Notes under the pieces: model-generated | What the model was told of the DNA's origin: nothing | Seen by the model: only the letters and a program-made list of their open reading frames with translations | Database searches by the model: none | Translations under genes and position numbers: made by a program | In this document: piece by piece, positions 38,594-47,139 of the stretch | How positions within the stretch are numbered: position 1 is the stretch's first letter | How the letters are laid out: every line of letters begins with the position of its first letter | From: Streptomyces paradoxus | Lineage (GTDB): Bacteria; Actinomycetota; Actinomycetes; Streptomycetales; Streptomycetaceae | Direction of reading: 5' to 3' | Assembly (NCBI RefSeq): GCF_014202475.1 | Contig: NZ_JACHGV010000012.1 | Location: 1-64,000 of the forward strand | DNA length: 64,000 nucleotides

Positions 38594-39439
38594 TTACTGG
38601 ACGATCTGGCCGATCTTCGGGGCAGGCTCGTTCTTGTAGTTCGCCGGGCCGAAGTTGTCCTTGACGGCCTTCTCCCAGGCGCCGTCGCTGACCATCTTCT
38701 CCAGTGCGTCGTTGATCTTGTTCACGGTCGCGGTGTCGCCCTTCTTGACACCGATGCCGTAGTTCTCGTTGCTCAGCTTGAGCCCGGTGAGCTTGAACTG
38801 ACCCTTGTACTGCTCCTGCGCCGCGAAGCCGGCGAGGATCGAGTCGTCCGTGGTCACGGCGTCGAGGGCGCCGCTCTGCAGACCGGCGATGCACTCCGAG
38901 TAGCCGCCGAGACGCTGGAGCTGGGCCTTCGGTGCGATCTCGTCCTTGACGTTCTGGGCCGAGGTGGAGCCGGCCACCGAGCACAGCTTCTTGCCGTTGA
39001 GGTCCGTGCCCTCCTTGATGTCCGAGTCCGTCTTCACCAGCAGATCCTGGTGGGCCAGCAGGTACGGACCGGCGAAGTCGACCTTCTGCTTGCGCTCGTC
39101 GGTGATCGAGTACGTGGCCGCGATCATCTTCACGTCGCCGCGGGACAGCGCGTTCTCACGGTCGGCGCTCTTGGTCTCGACCCACTCGATCTGGTCGGGC
39201 TCGTAGCCCAGTTCCTTGGCCACGTACGTCGCCACGTCCACGTCGAAGCCGGAGAAGGAACCGTCGGGCTCCTTCAGGCCCAGACCGGGCTGGTCGTACT
39301 TGATGCCGATCTTGATCTTGTCGCCGCCGCCGGAGCCGGAGCCGTTCGAGTCACCGCCGTCGTCGCCACCACAGGCGGTGGCGGTCAGGCCGAGGACGAG
39401 AGCGGTGGCGGCCGCAGCGGAGACCTTGCGGAGCTTCAT
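38594..39439 (-). CDS. gluB: Glutamate-binding lipoprotein GluB
   Basis: A 281-residue solute-binding protein. The signal peptide ends in the lipobox LTATAC with Cys23 as the lipidated residue, followed by a Gly/Ser/Asp linker. The mature part is a family 3 (SBP_bac_3) binding protein: DGSFSGFDVDVATYVAKELGYEPDQIEWVET and FAGPYLLAHQDLLVKTDSDI are typical. It captures glutamate outside the membrane for GluCD. The ATG with an AAAGGA ribosome site was chosen; MFT three codons upstream is an alternative. Confidence 0.95.
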   Translation of the reverse strand: MKLRKVSAAAATALVLGLTATACGGDDGGDSNGSGSGGGDKIKIGIKYDQPGLGLKEPDGSFSGFDVDVATYVAKELGYEPDQIEWVETKSADRENALSRGDVKMIAATYSITDERKQKVDFAGPYLLAHQDLLVKTDSDIKEGTDLNGKKLCSVAGSTSAQNVKDEIAPKAQLQRLGGYSECIAGLQSGALDAVTTDDSILAGFAAQEQYKGQFKLTGLKLSNENYGIGVKKGDTATVNKINDALEKMVSDGAWEKAVKDNFGPANYKNEPAPKIGQIVQ

Positions 39440-39513
39440 TGTGAACATCCTTTGCCGTGAAGAGAAAACCGTGGTTGCGGGTGACGCGGATCGTCGCGTG
39501 GGCGACACGCGCC

Positions 39514-40290
39514 TTAGTGATGCAGGATCTTCGACAAGAAGTCCTTGGCACGATCGCTGCGCGGATTGCTGAAGAACTGGTCGGGCGCAGCCTCCTCGAC
39601 GATTCGGCCGTCCGCCATGAACACCACGCGGTTTGCAGCCGATCGTGCGAAACCCATCTCATGGGTGACGACGATCATGGTCATGCCGTCGCGGGCGAGC
39701 TGCTGCATGACCTCCAGCACCTCGTTGATCATCTCGGGGTCGAGCGCGGAGGTCGGCTCGTCGAAGAGCATCACCTTCGGCTCCATGGCCAGCGCCCGTG
39801 CGATGGCGACGCGCTGCTGCTGGCCGCCGGAGAGCTGAGCCGGGTACTTCTCGGCCTGCGCGCCCACGCCGACCCGGTCGAGCAGGGCCCGGGCCCGCTC
39901 CTCGGCCGCCTTCTTGTCCTTCTTGCGGACCTTGATCTGGCCGAGCATCACGTTCTCGAGCACGGTCTTGTGCGCGAAGAGGTTGAAGGACTGGAAGACC
40001 ATCCCGACGTCGGCGCGCAGCTTCGCCAGTGCCTTGCCCTCGGCGGGCAGCGGGTTGCCGTCGATCGTGATCGAGCCGGAGTCGGTCGTCTCCAGGCGGT
40101 TGATGGTGCGGCACAGGGTGGACTTGCCGGACCCGGAGGGTCCGATGACCACGACGACTTCACCGCGGGCGATCGTCAGGTCGATGTCCTGGAGTACGTG
40201 CAACGCGCCGAAGTGCTTGTTGACGCTCTTCAGGACGACCAGTTCTCCGGTCGCGGCCACATCTTCCTTGGCCACCGATACTTCGGTCAT
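39514..40290 (-). CDS. gluA: Glutamate ABC transporter ATP-binding protein GluA
   Basis: A 258-residue ATPase, first gene of the gluABCD operon. Walker A is GPSGSGKST, the signature [15 protein letters not shown], Walker [15 protein letters not shown], and the switch histidine is in VVTHEMGFA. It powers high-affinity glutamate uptake. In S. coelicolor the operon is controlled by the divergent two-component genes gluR-gluK. A 7-base-pair hairpin (GTCCTCC/GGAGGAC) lies just ahead of its start in the leader and includes a GGAGGA sequence. Confidence 0.95.
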   Translation of the reverse strand: MTEVSVAKEDVAATGELVVLKSVNKHFGALHVLQDIDLTIARGEVVVVIGPSGSGKSTLCRTINRLETTDSGSITIDGNPLPAEGKALAKLRADVGMVFQSFNLFAHKTVLENVMLGQIKVRKKDKKAAEERARALLDRVGVGAQAEKYPAQLSGGQQQRVAIARALAMEPKVMLFDEPTSALDPEMINEVLEVMQQLARDGMTMIVVTHEMGFARSAANRVVFMADGRIVEEAAPDQFFSNPRSDRAKDFLSKILHH

Positions 40291-40383
40291 CGCTCTCAGG
40301 CTCCGTCCTCCTCGGTTTCGGAGGACAGTAGTAACCCCGTACGACCTGCGTCATTACATCTGAGGGGAATCTGAGCATCACGA

Positions 40384-40407
40384 TCCGATAGCAATCGGAC
40401 ACGTGTC
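40384..40407. promoter_or_regulatory. Two overlapping palindromes upstream of gluA
   Basis: TCCGAT-AGCA-ATCGGA is followed, overlapping by two bases, by the perfect palindrome GACACGTGTC. They lie about 95-115 bases before gluA in the divergent gluA/gluR region, a plausible place for regulator binding. Confidence 0.4.
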
Positions 40408-40508
40408 GTAGCACTTGGGAGCGGCGCTCATACCAGCCGGGTAACGGAAGCGGTCCGCAACCGGAACCCTCTTGACGCCGTCCTCATTCATCAGCGTGAC
40501 TGCACAAG

Positions 40509-40528
40509 GTGCACGCGCGCGCGTGCAC
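40509..40528. promoter_or_regulatory. 20-bp perfect palindrome upstream of gluR
   Basis: GTGCACGCGCGCGCGTGCAC is fully self-complementary and is preceded by another GCAC half-site. An AT-rich patch (GTTTTTGTACACATCTAGATC) follows, about 50 bases before the gluR GTG, and may hold the gluR promoter. It is a candidate operator for GluR or another regulator. Alternating CG steps also favour Z-DNA. Confidence 0.5.
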
Positions 40529-40580
40529 GCGTTTTTGTACACATCTAGATCGTACGGCCAGTGAACCGAAGGGAGCCCGG

Positions 40581-41267
40581 GTGAGACTGCTGCTCGTCGA
40601 GGACGACAACCACGTCGCCGCCGCCCTGTCGGCGGTTCTGGCGCGGCACGGGTTCGACGTCACGCACGCGCGCAGCGGTGAGGAAGCCCTTCAGGCCCTC
40701 GTTCCCGAGGGCGACTGCTTCGGCGTCGTCCTCCTCGACCTCGGCCTGCCCGACCAGGACGGATACGAGGTCTGCGGCAAGATCCGCAAGCGCACCGCCA
40801 CCCCGGTGATCATGGTCACCGCCCGCTCCGACGTGCGCTCCCGCATCCACGGCCTCAATCTGGGCGCCGACGACTACGTGGTGAAGCCCTACGACACCGG
40901 GGAACTGCTCGCCCGCATCCACGCCGTGAGCCGGCGCACCTCCCACGAGGACACCTCCAGCGGCATCGAGACCGAGCTGCGGCTCGGCCCGGTGCACATC
41001 GAGCTGCCCACCCGCCGGGTCAGCGTGGACGGGTCGGTGGTCCAGCTGACCCGCAAGGAGTTCGACCTGCTGGCCCTGCTCGCGCAGCGGCCCGGGGTGG
41101 TCTTCCGCAGGGAGCAGATCATCAGTGAGGTGTGGCGGACCAGCTGGGAAGGGACCGGGCGCACCCTGGAGGTGCACGTCGCGTCCCTGCGCGCCAAGCT
41201 GCGGATGCCGGCCCTCATCGAGACCGTACGCGGAGTCGGCTACCGGCTCGTCGCGCCTGCCGGGTAG
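40581..41267 (+). CDS. gluR: Response regulator GluR (OmpR/PhoB type)
   Basis: A 228-residue regulator with a receiver domain (LLLVEDDNHVAAAL, phospho-acceptor Asp in VVLLDLGLPDQDG, ADDYVVKPY) and a C-terminal winged helix (LTRKEFDLLALLAQRPGVVFRREQIISEVW...VHVASLRAKL). The position divergent from gluABCD matches S. coelicolor GluR, which together with GluK controls glutamate uptake. The GTG start has GAAGGGAG ahead; the open frame upstream runs through the palindrome and is not coding. The kinase gene follows after nine bases. Confidence 0.92.
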   Translation: MRLLLVEDDNHVAAALSAVLARHGFDVTHARSGEEALQALVPEGDCFGVVLLDLGLPDQDGYEVCGKIRKRTATPVIMVTARSDVRSRIHGLNLGADDYVVKPYDTGELLARIHAVSRRTSHEDTSSGIETELRLGPVHIELPTRRVSVDGSVVQLTRKEFDLLALLAQRPGVVFRREQIISEVWRTSWEGTGRTLEVHVASLRAKLRMPALIETVRGVGYRLVAPAG

Positions 41268-41276
41268 CGGGGCCGG

Positions 41277-42683
41277 GTGCGCACTCGTCTGCTCCCGCTG
41301 CTCATCATCCTGATGGCGGCCGTGCTGCTCGCCCTCGGTGTCCCGCTCGCCGTCAGCCTCGCCGGGGCGCAGCAGCAGAAGGTCGTCGTCGACCGGATCG
41401 ACGACACGGCCCGCTTCGCCGCCCTCGCGCAGTTCGTCACCGACTCGCCCGACGGGACCACCGGCGCGTTCGAGAACGAGCGCCTGGCCACCCTCAGCAG
41501 CGAGCTGCGCAGCTACTACGAGGTCTACGGCATCCGCTCCGGTGTCTTCTACCGCACCGGCAGGCCGATGGCCCACGCACCGGCCAAGTGGTCCCTGCCC
41601 AAGGAGGGCGAGGTCCGGGACGCCTTCGACGAGGCGAAGCTCAGCCGCCGCAGCCACGACCCGAAGCAGGTGTGGCCCTGGCAGCGCCGCAACCTCGTGG
41701 TGGCCTCGCCGGTCATCCGGGACGGTGATGTCGTCGCGGTCGTCGTCACCGACTCGCCCACGGGGCAGATGCGCTCGCGCACGCTGCATGGCTGGCTGGT
41801 CATCGGCGCGGGTGAGTTCGCCGCGATGCTGCTGGCCGTCGGCGCCGCCCTGCGGCTGACCGGCTGGGTGCTCAAGCCCGTACGGGTCCTGGACGCCACC
41901 ACCCACGACATCGCCACCGGCCGGCTCAAGTCCCGGGTCGCGGCCGCCGGCGGGCCGCCGGAGCTCCAGCGCCTGGCCCGGTCGTTCAACGAGATGGCCG
42001 ACAACGTGGAGGACGTGCTGGAGCAGCAGCGCGCCTTCGTCGCCGACGCCTCGCACCAGCTGCGCAACCCCCTCGCGGCGCTGCTGCTGCGCATCGAACT
42101 GCTCTCCTTCGAACTGCCCGAGGGCAACAAGGAGATCGCCTCGGTCCAGGCCGAGGGCAAGCGCCTCGCGCAGGTCCTCGACGACCTGCTCGACCTGGCG
42201 CTGGCGGAGCACACCGAGGCCGATCTGATGGTCACCGACATCGGCGAGCTCGCCGCCGAACGTCTCGCCGCCTGGGCCCCGACCGCCGAGGCCAAGGGCG
42301 TGCGCCTGGTGGGGGACTGCCCGCCGACGACCGCGTGGGCCGACCCGGTCGCTCTGTCCAGCGCGCTGGACGCGGTCATCGACAACGCGGTGAAGTTCAC
42401 GCCCGAGGACGAGACCGTCGAGGTGAGCGTCACCTCCCACGGCGACACGTCCACCGTCGTCGTCACCGACCACGGCCCCGGCCTCACCGACGAGGAGCTG
42501 GCCCGGGTCGGTGACCGCTTCTGGCGCAGCGGCCGGCACCAGAACATCAAGGGCTCGGGCCTCGGGCTGTCCATCTCGCGGGCGCTGCTCGCGGCGGGCG
42601 GCGGTTCGATCGCGTACGACCGTCACGAGCCGCACGGGCTGAAGGTGACGGTGGCGGTGCCGCGGTCCGCGCCCACGGCGTGA
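41277..42683 (+). CDS. gluK: Sensor histidine kinase GluK
   Basis: A 468-residue membrane kinase. An N-terminal membrane segment (LLPLLIILMAAVLLALGVPLAVSLAG) precedes an extracytoplasmic sensor region of about 130 residues, then a second membrane segment near 180-200, HAMP, the H-box VADASHQLRNPLAALLL, N-box (VIDNAVKFT) and G-boxes (DHGPGL, GSGLGLSI). It is cotranscribed with gluR. Known from S. coelicolor as the glutamate-sensing partner of GluR. The GTG start is set by spacing after gluR. Confidence 0.92.
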   Translation: MRTRLLPLLIILMAAVLLALGVPLAVSLAGAQQQKVVVDRIDDTARFAALAQFVTDSPDGTTGAFENERLATLSSELRSYYEVYGIRSGVFYRTGRPMAHAPAKWSLPKEGEVRDAFDEAKLSRRSHDPKQVWPWQRRNLVVASPVIRDGDVVAVVVTDSPTGQMRSRTLHGWLVIGAGEFAAMLLAVGAALRLTGWVLKPVRVLDATTHDIATGRLKSRVAAAGGPPELQRLARSFNEMADNVEDVLEQQRAFVADASHQLRNPLAALLLRIELLSFELPEGNKEIASVQAEGKRLAQVLDDLLDLALAEHTEADLMVTDIGELAAERLAAWAPTAEAKGVRLVGDCPPTTAWADPVALSSALDAVIDNAVKFTPEDETVEVSVTSHGDTSTVVVTDHGPGLTDEELARVGDRFWRSGRHQNIKGSGLGLSISRALLAAGGGSIAYDRHEPHGLKVTVAVPRSAPTA

Positions 42684-42713
42684 CGGAGGGCGGGGAGCGG
42701 GAGGGTCCGGGGG

Positions 42714-43715
42714 CTACGGCTTGACCGACTGGTAGTAGCGCTGGGCGCCTACATGCAGTTGCAGCGGGTCGGTGTAGATCGCCGTGCGGACGTCGACCAG
42801 CTGGGCGGAGTGGACGGTCGCCCCGATGAGGTCCCGGCTGTCCAGCACCGTGCGGGTCAGCCACTCGGTGAGCCGGGGATCCATGTCGGTGCGGGTGACC
42901 AGCAGGTTGGACACCGCGAGGGTCGGAACCGGCTTGCCGCGCTGGATGCGGGGGTAGGCCGACTCCGGCATCTTCGTGGCGCGGTAGTAGCGCGTGGCGC
43001 CGCCCTGGTCGTGCAGCTTGGCCACAAGCGTGGCGTCGATCGGCACGAAGCGGAAGGCCGATGCCGACTTCTTGGCCAGGCGGCTGAGACCGTCCGTGGG
43101 CAGCCCGCCCGACCAGAAGAACGCGTCGAGGCCGTGCCCCAGGCGCTTGGGCCCGGTGTCGATGCCGTCCGAGGACGGCTCGATGTCCTTCTCCGGGTCG
43201 ATGCCGGCCGCCCTGAGCACACCGTTGGCTATCAGCCGTACGCCGGAGTCGGGCAGCCCTATGGCCACGCGCTTGCCCCGCAGGTCGGCGACGGAGCGGA
43301 TGTCCGAGTCGGGCGGCACGACGAGCTGGACGTAGTCGTCGTACAGGCGGGCGAGGCCGCGCAACCGGTCGGCCCCCGGGCTGTTGTCGAGCTTGTACGT
43401 GGCGACCGCGTCGGCAGCGGCGATCGCGAAGTCGGCCTTGCCGGTCGCCACATCGGCGACGTTCTCCTGCGAGCCGGCACTGGTCAGCAGCCGCACCTTA
43501 AGGTCGGGCATGTCCTTGTCGATCTCGTTGCGCAGGAGTTCCCCGTACTCGTGGTAGACCCCCGCGCGGGTGCCTGTGCTGAACGTGATCGTCCCGCTCG
43601 GCGGCTCCTGCGCCCAAGGACGCAGCCACCACAGCAGCAGGCCGAGGACCACGAGGGCGGCGGTGCCGCCCTGCAGGGCCCGGCGCCTGCTGACAGGGGG
43701 GAGCGTTCTGGACAT
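42714..43715 (-). CDS. TAXI family solute-binding protein, membrane anchored, no TRAP partner seen
   Basis: A 333-residue TRAP-associated extracytoplasmic immunogenic (TAXI) protein. After RRRALQGGTAALVVLGLLLWWLRPW, an uncleaved anchor or signal, come the family motifs ITFSTGTRAGVYHEYGELL, LTSAGSQENVADVATGKADFAIAAADAV and LRGKRVAIGLPDSGVRLIA. TAXI proteins usually deliver glutamate-like or other organic acids to fused DctQM permeases; none lies nearby. It converges on gluK with a 30-base gap. It may feed ligand information to a sensor rather than a transporter. An inverted arrangement with a separate promoter near 43740 is likely. Confidence 0.85.
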   Translation of the reverse strand: MSRTLPPVSRRRALQGGTAALVVLGLLLWWLRPWAQEPPSGTITFSTGTRAGVYHEYGELLRNEIDKDMPDLKVRLLTSAGSQENVADVATGKADFAIAAADAVATYKLDNSPGADRLRGLARLYDDYVQLVVPPDSDIRSVADLRGKRVAIGLPDSGVRLIANGVLRAAGIDPEKDIEPSSDGIDTGPKRLGHGLDAFFWSGGLPTDGLSRLAKKSASAFRFVPIDATLVAKLHDQGGATRYYRATKMPESAYPRIQRGKPVPTLAVSNLLVTRTDMDPRLTEWLTRTVLDSRDLIGATVHSAQLVDVRTAIYTDPLQLHVGAQRYYQSVKP

Positions 43716-43812
43716 GCGGGCGATCCTGCCAGCCGGGGTGCCCCGCTGACCAGGGCAGGGGTCACAAGGCCGGGACGGGGGACTGTCAGTGGGCGCCACT
43801 ACAGTCGCCCGT

Positions 43813-44220
43813 ATGAGCTCTTCGCCCGCCGACCTGGTCCGTGCCTTCCACCTCGCCTTCGGCCTGGACGCCCGCAGTACGCCCACGGAGGTCTCACCGG
43901 AACTGGCGGCCCACCGGGGTGAGCTTCTCGCGGAGGAGGCCGGGGAGGTCGCCGAGGTGTCGGTGCACGGCCCGCTCGACCGGCTCGCGCACGAACTGGC
44001 GGACGTGGTCTACGTCGCGTACGGCACCGCCCTCGTCCACGGCATCGACCTGGACGCGGTGCTCGCGGAGATCCACCGCTCCAACATGACGAAGATCGGC
44101 CCTGACGGCTCGGTCTCCCGCCGCGAGGACGGCAAGGTCCTCAAGGGGGAGCACTACGAGGCGCCGGACGTACGGGGGGTGCTGCGCAGGCAGGGGTGGG
44201 TGCCGGGCGGGGGCGCCTGA
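43813..44220 (+). CDS. MazG-like nucleotide pyrophosphohydrolase
   Basis: A 135-residue all-helical protein of the MazG/phosphoribosyl-ATP pyrophosphohydrolase-like superfamily. The metal-binding set is EEAGEVAE followed by HELADVVYVAYG (ExxE...ExxD). It probably hydrolyses a non-canonical or damaged nucleoside triphosphate; the substrate is unknown. The ATG begins MSSSPADLV. There is no clear ribosome site and the open frame continues eight codons upstream. It is divergent from the TAXI gene and convergent with the K+ antiporter gene. Confidence 0.82.
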   Translation: MSSSPADLVRAFHLAFGLDARSTPTEVSPELAAHRGELLAEEAGEVAEVSVHGPLDRLAHELADVVYVAYGTALVHGIDLDAVLAEIHRSNMTKIGPDGSVSRREDGKVLKGEHYEAPDVRGVLRRQGWVPGGGA

Positions 44221-44259
44221 CCAGGGGGCACGCTCCGGGCCGCCCGGCTCACTCTCTCC

Positions 44260-45477
44260 TCAGTCGGCGACCGGTGCCTCGGCCTCGGCCGTCCGGGGCG
44301 CGGGCTCCGGGCGGCTGGGCTCGCGGCGCCGGGCCCACCAGGTCGCCACCGGCTCGGTGTAGCGCGCGGTGAGCGGTCCCAGGACGACCAGGATCAGTAC
44401 ATAGGCCGTGGCCAGCGGGCCGAGGGACGGTTCGACGCCGGCCGCGACCGCCAGGCCGGCGATGACGATGGAGAACTCGCCGCGGGCCACCAGCGCGCCG
44501 CCTGCCCGCCAGCGGCCCTTCACGGAGATCCCGGCCCGCCGGGCCGCCCAGTACCCGGTGGCGATCTTCGTCAGCGCGGTGACGACGGCCAGTCCGAGGG
44601 CGGGCAGCAGGACGGGCGGGATGCTCGACGGGTCGGTGTGCAGCCCGAAGAAGACGAAGAAGACCGCCGCGAACAGGTCACGCAGGGGGCTCAGCAGGGT
44701 GTGCGCACCCTCCGCGACCTCTCCCGAGAGAGCGATGCCCACCAGGAACGCCCCCACCGCCGCCGACACCTGGAGCTGCTGCGCGACACCCGCGACCAGG
44801 ATCGTCAGACCCAGTACGACCAGGAGCAGCTTCTCCGGGTCGTCGCTGGAGACGAACCGCGAGATGAGCCTGCCGTAGCGCACGGCCAGGAACAGCACGA
44901 GCCCGGCCGCGCCCAGCGCGATCGCCAGGGTCACGCTCCCGGCCATCAGCCCGACGCCCGCCACCAGCGCCGTGACGATGGGCAGGTACACCGCCATCGC
45001 CAGATCCTCCAGCACCAGCACGCTGAGGATCACCGGCGTCTCCCGGTTGCCGACCCGGCCCAGGTCGCCCAGCACCTTCGCGATCACGCCGGACGACGAG
45101 ATCCAGGTGACACCCGCCAGGACGACGGCGGCCACCGGCCCCCAGCCGAGCAGCAGTGCCACGGCGGCGCCGGGCAGCGCGTTGAGGGCGCAGTCGACCA
45201 GACCGGAGGGGTAGTGGGTCTTGAGGTTGGAGACCAGGTCGGTCGCCGTGTACTCCAGGCCCAGCATCAGCAGCAGGAGGATGACGCCGATCTCCGCGCC
45301 GATGGCGACGAACTCCTCGCTCGCGCCCAGCGGCAGCAGACCGCCCTCACCGAAGGCCAGACCGGCCAGGAGGTAGAGAGGTATCGGCGAGAGCTGGAAG
45401 CGGCCGGCGAACCGGCCCAGCAGGCCGAGGCCGAGAATGATGGAACCGAACTCGATGAGCAGAACCGCGGAGTGCAA
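44260..45477 (-). CDS. KefB/KhtU-type cation:proton antiporter (CPA2 family)
   Basis: A 405-residue membrane protein with about twelve hydrophobic segments. CPA2 hallmarks are present: LLLLMLGLEYTATDL, the discontinuous-helix region SSSGVIAKVL, the LVLEDLAMAVYLPIVTAL loop with the functional acidic pair, and VSAAVGAFLVGIALS. The C-terminus is short and hydrophilic without a TrkA-N domain, so ligand control must come from the separate TrkA-C protein encoded just upstream, as in Bacillus KhtTU K+ efflux. The TTG start was chosen because GGGAG lies seven bases ahead and only four bases separate it from the partner's stop. K+ efflux adjusts turgor and pH. Confidence 0.88.
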   Translation of the reverse strand: MHSAVLLIEFGSIILGLGLLGRFAGRFQLSPIPLYLLAGLAFGEGGLLPLGASEEFVAIGAEIGVILLLLMLGLEYTATDLVSNLKTHYPSGLVDCALNALPGAAVALLLGWGPVAAVVLAGVTWISSSGVIAKVLGDLGRVGNRETPVILSVLVLEDLAMAVYLPIVTALVAGVGLMAGSVTLAIALGAAGLVLFLAVRYGRLISRFVSSDDPEKLLLVVLGLTILVAGVAQQLQVSAAVGAFLVGIALSGEVAEGAHTLLSPLRDLFAAVFFVFFGLHTDPSSIPPVLLPALGLAVVTALTKIATGYWAARRAGISVKGRWRAGGALVARGEFSIVIAGLAVAAGVEPSLGPLATAYVLILVVLGPLTARYTEPVATWWARRREPSRPEPAPRTAEAEAPVAD

Positions 45478-45481
45478 CGGC

Positions 45482-45967
45482 TCACTCCCGCTCGAGTATG
45501 GTCGCGGCCGCGTCGACACCCTCACGGGTCCCGACGACGATCAGAGTGTCACCACCGGCCAGCCGGAAGTCCGGCGCGGGCGACGGGATGGCCTCGGCCC
45601 GGCGCAGCACGGCCACCACCGAGGCGCCCGTCTCCGTCCGCATCCGCATGTCGCCCAGCAGCCGTCCGTTCCAGCGCGAGGTGGCGGCCACCTCGATCCG
45701 CTCGGCGACCAGCCCCAGATCGGTGGTGTACAGCAGGCTCGGGCTGTGGTGGGACGGCTTCAGCGCGTCGATCAGCGACCCCGCCTCCGAGCCGGTCAGC
45801 TTCAGGGACTGGGCGCAGGAGTCCGGATCGTCGGGCCGGTACACGTTCACCGTGCGCGTGCCGTCGCGGTGCGCCACCACCGACAGATGGCGGTGCTCCC
45901 GGGTCTCCAGGTCGTACTGGACCCCGATACCCGGCAGAGGCGTCGCCCTCAGGCGCGGAGCTGACAC
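45482..45967 (-). CDS. TrkA-C domain regulatory subunit (KhtT-like)
   Basis: A 161-residue soluble protein. The C-terminal 80 residues are a TrkA-C (RCK_C) domain (TGASVVAVLRRAEAIPSPAPDFRLAGGDTLIVVGTREGVDAAATILERE) that in KhtT binds c-di-AMP or nucleotides and gates the antiporter. The first half (GVQYDLETREHRHLSVVAHRDGTRTVNVY) matches the KhtT N-terminal domain. GTG start with AAGGGGAAG ahead. Operon with the antiporter gene; divergent from the following sensor kinase gene, with about 110 bases between. Confidence 0.88.
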   Translation of the reverse strand: MSAPRLRATPLPGIGVQYDLETREHRHLSVVAHRDGTRTVNVYRPDDPDSCAQSLKLTGSEAGSLIDALKPSHHSPSLLYTTDLGLVAERIEVAATSRWNGRLLGDMRMRTETGASVVAVLRRAEAIPSPAPDFRLAGGDTLIVVGTREGVDAAATILERE

Positions 45968-46077
45968 GATGCTTCCCCTTGTTCGTCTCGTTTGTCGTGC
46001 TTTGTCGGTCCGCTGAACGTTCTCGATCACCGAACGGGTCAAGTTCGCATGCTCCCATCCGGCCGTACGGTGACGAC

Positions 46078-47139
46078 ATGGGTGTCGTGACGGATATACG
46101 CAGCGGCCGGCCGCCGGAGAAGGTGGAGGGGGCGCTGCACGGTGCCGAGGCGGGAAGGAGCGGACAGGGAAGCGTGTCGTTGTTCTGGCGGATCTTCTCG
46201 CTCAATGCCGCCGGTCTGGTCGTGGCCACGGCGTTGCTGCTCGGCCCGGTCACCGTGTCCACCCCCGTCCTCGCGGGCGAGGCCCTCGTCCTGCTCTGCG
46301 GCCTGGTGGTGCTGCTCGCGGGCAATGCCCTCGTGCTCCGGTTCGGCCTGGTGCCCCTCCAGCGCCTGGACAAAGCCATGGCCACCGCGGACCTGCTGCG
46401 CCCGGGCTCCCGTCCGGTGGTCGCGGGACCGGCGGAGACGGCCGGACTGATCACGACGTACAACACGATGCTCGACCGGCTGGAGGCCGAACGGGCCGCA
46501 GGCGCCGCCCGGGCGCTGTCCGCGCAGGAGAGCGAACGCCACCGGATCGCACGGGAGCTCCACGACGAGGTCGGGCAGACCCTGACCGCCGTCCTCCTCC
46601 AGCTCAAGCGCGTCGCCGACCGGGCGCCCGAGGACCTTCGCGAGGAGGTCGGCCAGGCGCAGGAGGCGACCCGGGCCGGCCTGGACGAGATCCGCCGGAT
46701 CGCCCGGAGGCTGCGCCCCGGCGTCCTGGAGGAACTGGGACTGGCGAGCGCGCTGCGGTCGCTCGCCGGCGAGTTCACGACGCACGGGCTGACCGTGCGC
46801 CACCACGTCACCGGCGACCTCCCTGCCCTGACCCCGGAGGCGGAACTCGTCGTCTACCGGGTCGCCCAGGAGGGACTGACCAACACCGCCCGGCACGCCG
46901 CCGCCAACCGGGCCGAACTCCGCCTCCAGCCGTTCCCCGGCGGCGTCGAACTCCTCGTACGCGACAACGGCACGGGTATCGGCCACGCCCCCGAGGGCGC
47001 CGGCATCACGGGCATGCGCGAACGCGCCCTGCTGATCGGCGCCGCCCTGGCCCTGGAACCGGCCCCGGGCGGGGGCACCGACATACGGCTGCGCATACCG
47101 GTGACCGCGGGTGTGCCGGCGACGGAAGGACCCCGCTGA
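46078..47139 (+). CDS. Sensor histidine kinase, HPK7 (NarX/DesK-like)
   Basis: A 353-residue kinase. Two membrane segments (about 38-60 and 62-85: IFSLNAAGLVVATALLLGPVTV; LVLLCGLVVLLAGNALVLRFGLV) enclose almost no extracytoplasmic loop, so it probably senses the membrane or cytoplasm. HAMP follows, then HisKA_3 with phospho-acceptor in RHRIARELHDEVGQTLTAVLLQLK, and a HATPase (VAQEGLTNTARHA; DNGTGI; GAGITGMRERA). The ATG of the regulator gene overlaps its stop (TGATG). The ligand is unknown. The long open frame upstream on this strand is antisense to the antiporter genes and is not part of the protein. Confidence 0.9.
   Translation: MGVVTDIRSGRPPEKVEGALHGAEAGRSGQGSVSLFWRIFSLNAAGLVVATALLLGPVTVSTPVLAGEALVLLCGLVVLLAGNALVLRFGLVPLQRLDKAMATADLLRPGSRPVVAGPAETAGLITTYNTMLDRLEAERAAGAARALSAQESERHRIARELHDEVGQTLTAVLLQLKRVADRAPEDLREEVGQAQEATRAGLDEIRRIARRLRPGVLEELGLASALRSLAGEFTTHGLTVRHHVTGDLPALTPEAELVVYRVAQEGLTNTARHAAANRAELRLQPFPGGVELLVRDNGTGIGHAPEGAGITGMRERALLIGAALALEPAPGGGTDIRLRIPVTAGVPATEGPR

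Noticed and set aside
40307-40326. GTCCTCC/GGAGGAC hairpin as a gluA riboswitch
   Set aside because: The stem is only seven base pairs and isolated; no conserved riboswitch core is visible. It is noted under gluA as a possible leader hairpin only.
44638-46077. A 480-codon N-terminal extension of the NarL-system kinase
   Set aside because: It is antisense to the KefB/KhtT-like genes and has Gln/His/Arg-rich low-complexity sequence. The kinase has a natural ATG and membrane segments from 46078.
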